Shown: positions 44,106 to 45,317 of the stretch, piece by piece
Position numbering within the stretch: position 1 is the first letter of the stretch
How the letters are laid out: the number at the start of each line of letters is the position of its first letter
Assembly: GCA_965235655.1 (NCBI GenBank)
Contig: CBDDYU010000004.1
Span: forward strand, 1 to 45,317
Direction: 5' to 3'
Length of the DNA stretch: 45,317 nucleotides
DNA from: CBDDYU01 sp965235655
Lineage (GTDB): Bacteria; Pseudomonadota; Alphaproteobacteria; Pelagibacterales; Pelagibacteraceae
Notes under the pieces: model-generated
Database searches by the model: none
What the model was told of the DNA's origin: nothing
The model's input: only the letters and a program-made list of their open reading frames with translations
Made by a program: the position numbers and the translations under genes

Positions 44106-45317
44106 CCATTGTTATTATACTTTCCTTACTTTTTTTAATTCTATTTTTAGGAATTCCAATCTCATTTGGTCTTGGTGTTTTAGGACTTGGTCTTATGTTG
44201 GCAGGAGACATTTCTCCTATGATGGTACCACAAACTTTTTACAGTGTTGCTGACAATTTTATTTTATTATCAGTACCGATGTTTTTAATGATGTCTAATA
44301 TTTTATTAAAAGCTGGGGTAGGAGAAGATTTATTTAATTTCGCTCAATCGTGGGTAGGAAATTTTCCAGGTGGTCTTGCGATAGCAACTATTATTTCATG
44401 CAGTATTTTTGCTGCGATGTCAGGTTCATCGGTAGCAACCGCAGCAACTATTTCAACCGTTGCCTTTCCTGCTATGATTAAACGAGGTTATCACCGAAAT
44501 TTTACATTAGGAATTTTAGCTGCCGGTGGAACTTTAGGAATATTAATACCACCATCTATTCCTATGATTGTTTATGCCTTTGTAGTGGAAGAATCAGTGT
44601 TGACGATGTTTCTTGCAGGTATTGGTCCAGGAATTATGCTTGCTTTACTTTTTATTATTTTTTCCATTTTTTATGTGATGTTTTTTAATAGAGAAGTCAC
44701 TGGAGTAAAATCTACATGGGAAGAAAAAATTCATCATACAAAAAAAGGACTACCTATTTTATTAATGGCTTTCGTGATGCTGGGAGGAATTTATGCAGGT
44801 ATTTATACTCCTACCGAAGCTGGAGGAATAGGTTTTTTAGTTTCGCTTATTTATGTTGTTGCTAAAAAAAGAATTGATTTTATTGGTTTCATAGAAGCTG
44901 GATTAGAAACTATGAAAACAACCGTTACTATTTTTTTAATTATAGCTGGTGCCAAAATTTTTGGAAAAGCTATTTCTCTTTATAGAATACCTCAAGATTT
45001 ATCTACTTTGATTGTAAGCAACATTAATGAACAAAGTCTTTTTGTTTTTGTAGTTTGTATAACATTACTTGTGCTCGGACTAATCATGGAAACATTGTCC
45101 TTAATTTTAATTATGATGCCTATTTTTGCAGTATCGATTGCTGCCATGAATATTGATCTAATTTGGTTTGGAATTATTTTTACGCTTAATGATTGAGTGT
45201 GCATTAATTACGCCTCCAGTTGGATCTAAATATTTATGTTTTGCAGGCTATTGGAAAAGCTAAAATGATAGAAATAGCAAAAGGGGTTGTTCCTTTTGTA
45301 ATTATAATGTTATTTGC
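44102..45317 (+). CDS. dctM: TRAP transporter large permease DctM (partial at right edge, two frameshifts)
   Basis: Large multi-helix subunit of the TRAP importer. Typical blocks: ILSLLFLILFLGIPISFGLG, SVPMFLMMSNILLKAGVG, SCSIFAAMSGSSVATAATIS, GILAAGGTLGILIPPSIPMIVYA, YTPTEAGGIGFLVS, and MIECALITPPVG toward the end. The first frame runs to 45196 and stops after FTLND; frame two begins LMIECALITPPVG, and a second single-base insertion near 45225 restores LNIYVLQAIGKAKMIE to the edge. The C-terminus is missing because the window ends. Confidence 0.85.

Noticed and set aside
1..45317. tRNA genes, CRISPR arrays, insertion sequences, phage genes
   Set aside because: No TpsiC-like GTTCGAATC block in a cloverleaf, no regularly spaced repeats, and no transposase or integrase motif on either strand.

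Overview
This AT-rich window (I estimate about 70% A+T by eye) is most likely from a marine alphaproteobacterium of the Pelagibacterales/SAR11-like or HIMB59/AEGEAN-169-like kind. That placement is inference. It rests on base composition, very short intergenic gaps, a taurine ABC transporter and a TRAP transporter with their own binding proteins, an alphaproteobacterial-type GshA, and a probable SAM-II-type leader before metY. I see no tRNA, rRNA, CRISPR array, insertion sequence or prophage.

Layout. 1-6.4 kb is a taurine/hypotaurine-type module: a class III aminotransferase and alanine dehydrogenase on the minus strand, divergent from tauA-tauB-tauC. 6.4-8.7 kb holds gshA-gshB, which pair functionally with gor at 20.3 kb. 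8.7-12.3 kb (minus) holds a Tat-type aldo/keto reductase, an hsp20 gene with a probable ROSE RNA thermometer, and oligopeptidase B. 12.3-14.7 kb is a damaged stretch: a J-domain protein, an AsmA-like protein and a GT9 glycosyltransferase. 14.8-20.3 kb holds an HpcH/HpaI aldolase, a FrnE-like oxidoreductase, an extraordinary lysine-rich protein, an MhpD-like hydratase, an MntX-type manganese transporter and yajQ. 20.3-28 kb holds gor, sprT-like, rlmN, a MAPEG protein, a TpsB/FhaC-type outer-membrane protein, lhgO, a rhodanese, a lipoprotein and a glycerate kinase. 28-31.3 kb holds metY behind the riboswitch candidate, an SDR, a tiny membrane protein and a TauD-like dioxygenase. 31.3-34.8 kb holds secreted proteins, a PQQ-type sugar dehydrogenase and a cytochrome c. 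34.8-39.8 kb holds nadB, a class IV aminotransferase, a structured 268-nt gap, amt and an EamA exporter. 39.9-45.3 kb holds aceE and a TRAP transporter running off the right edge.

How genes work together. The aminotransferase would move the amino group of taurine-like compounds from pyruvate-derived acceptor to alanine, and Ald would recycle alanine to pyruvate and ammonium; TauABC would supply the substrate. GshA, GshB and Gor make and reduce glutathione. The PQQ dehydrogenase could pass electrons to the neighbouring cytochrome c. In both the tau and TRAP systems a strong hairpin terminator separates the binding-protein gene from the membrane genes, a simple way to make more binding protein than permease.

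Sequence quality. At least ten conserved genes are broken by frameshifts, and every shift I could resolve is a single extra base. This looks more like insertion-type sequencing error than gene decay, but the AsmA-like gene also has in-frame stops, and the A-run-rich lysine gene is intact, so both explanations stay open.
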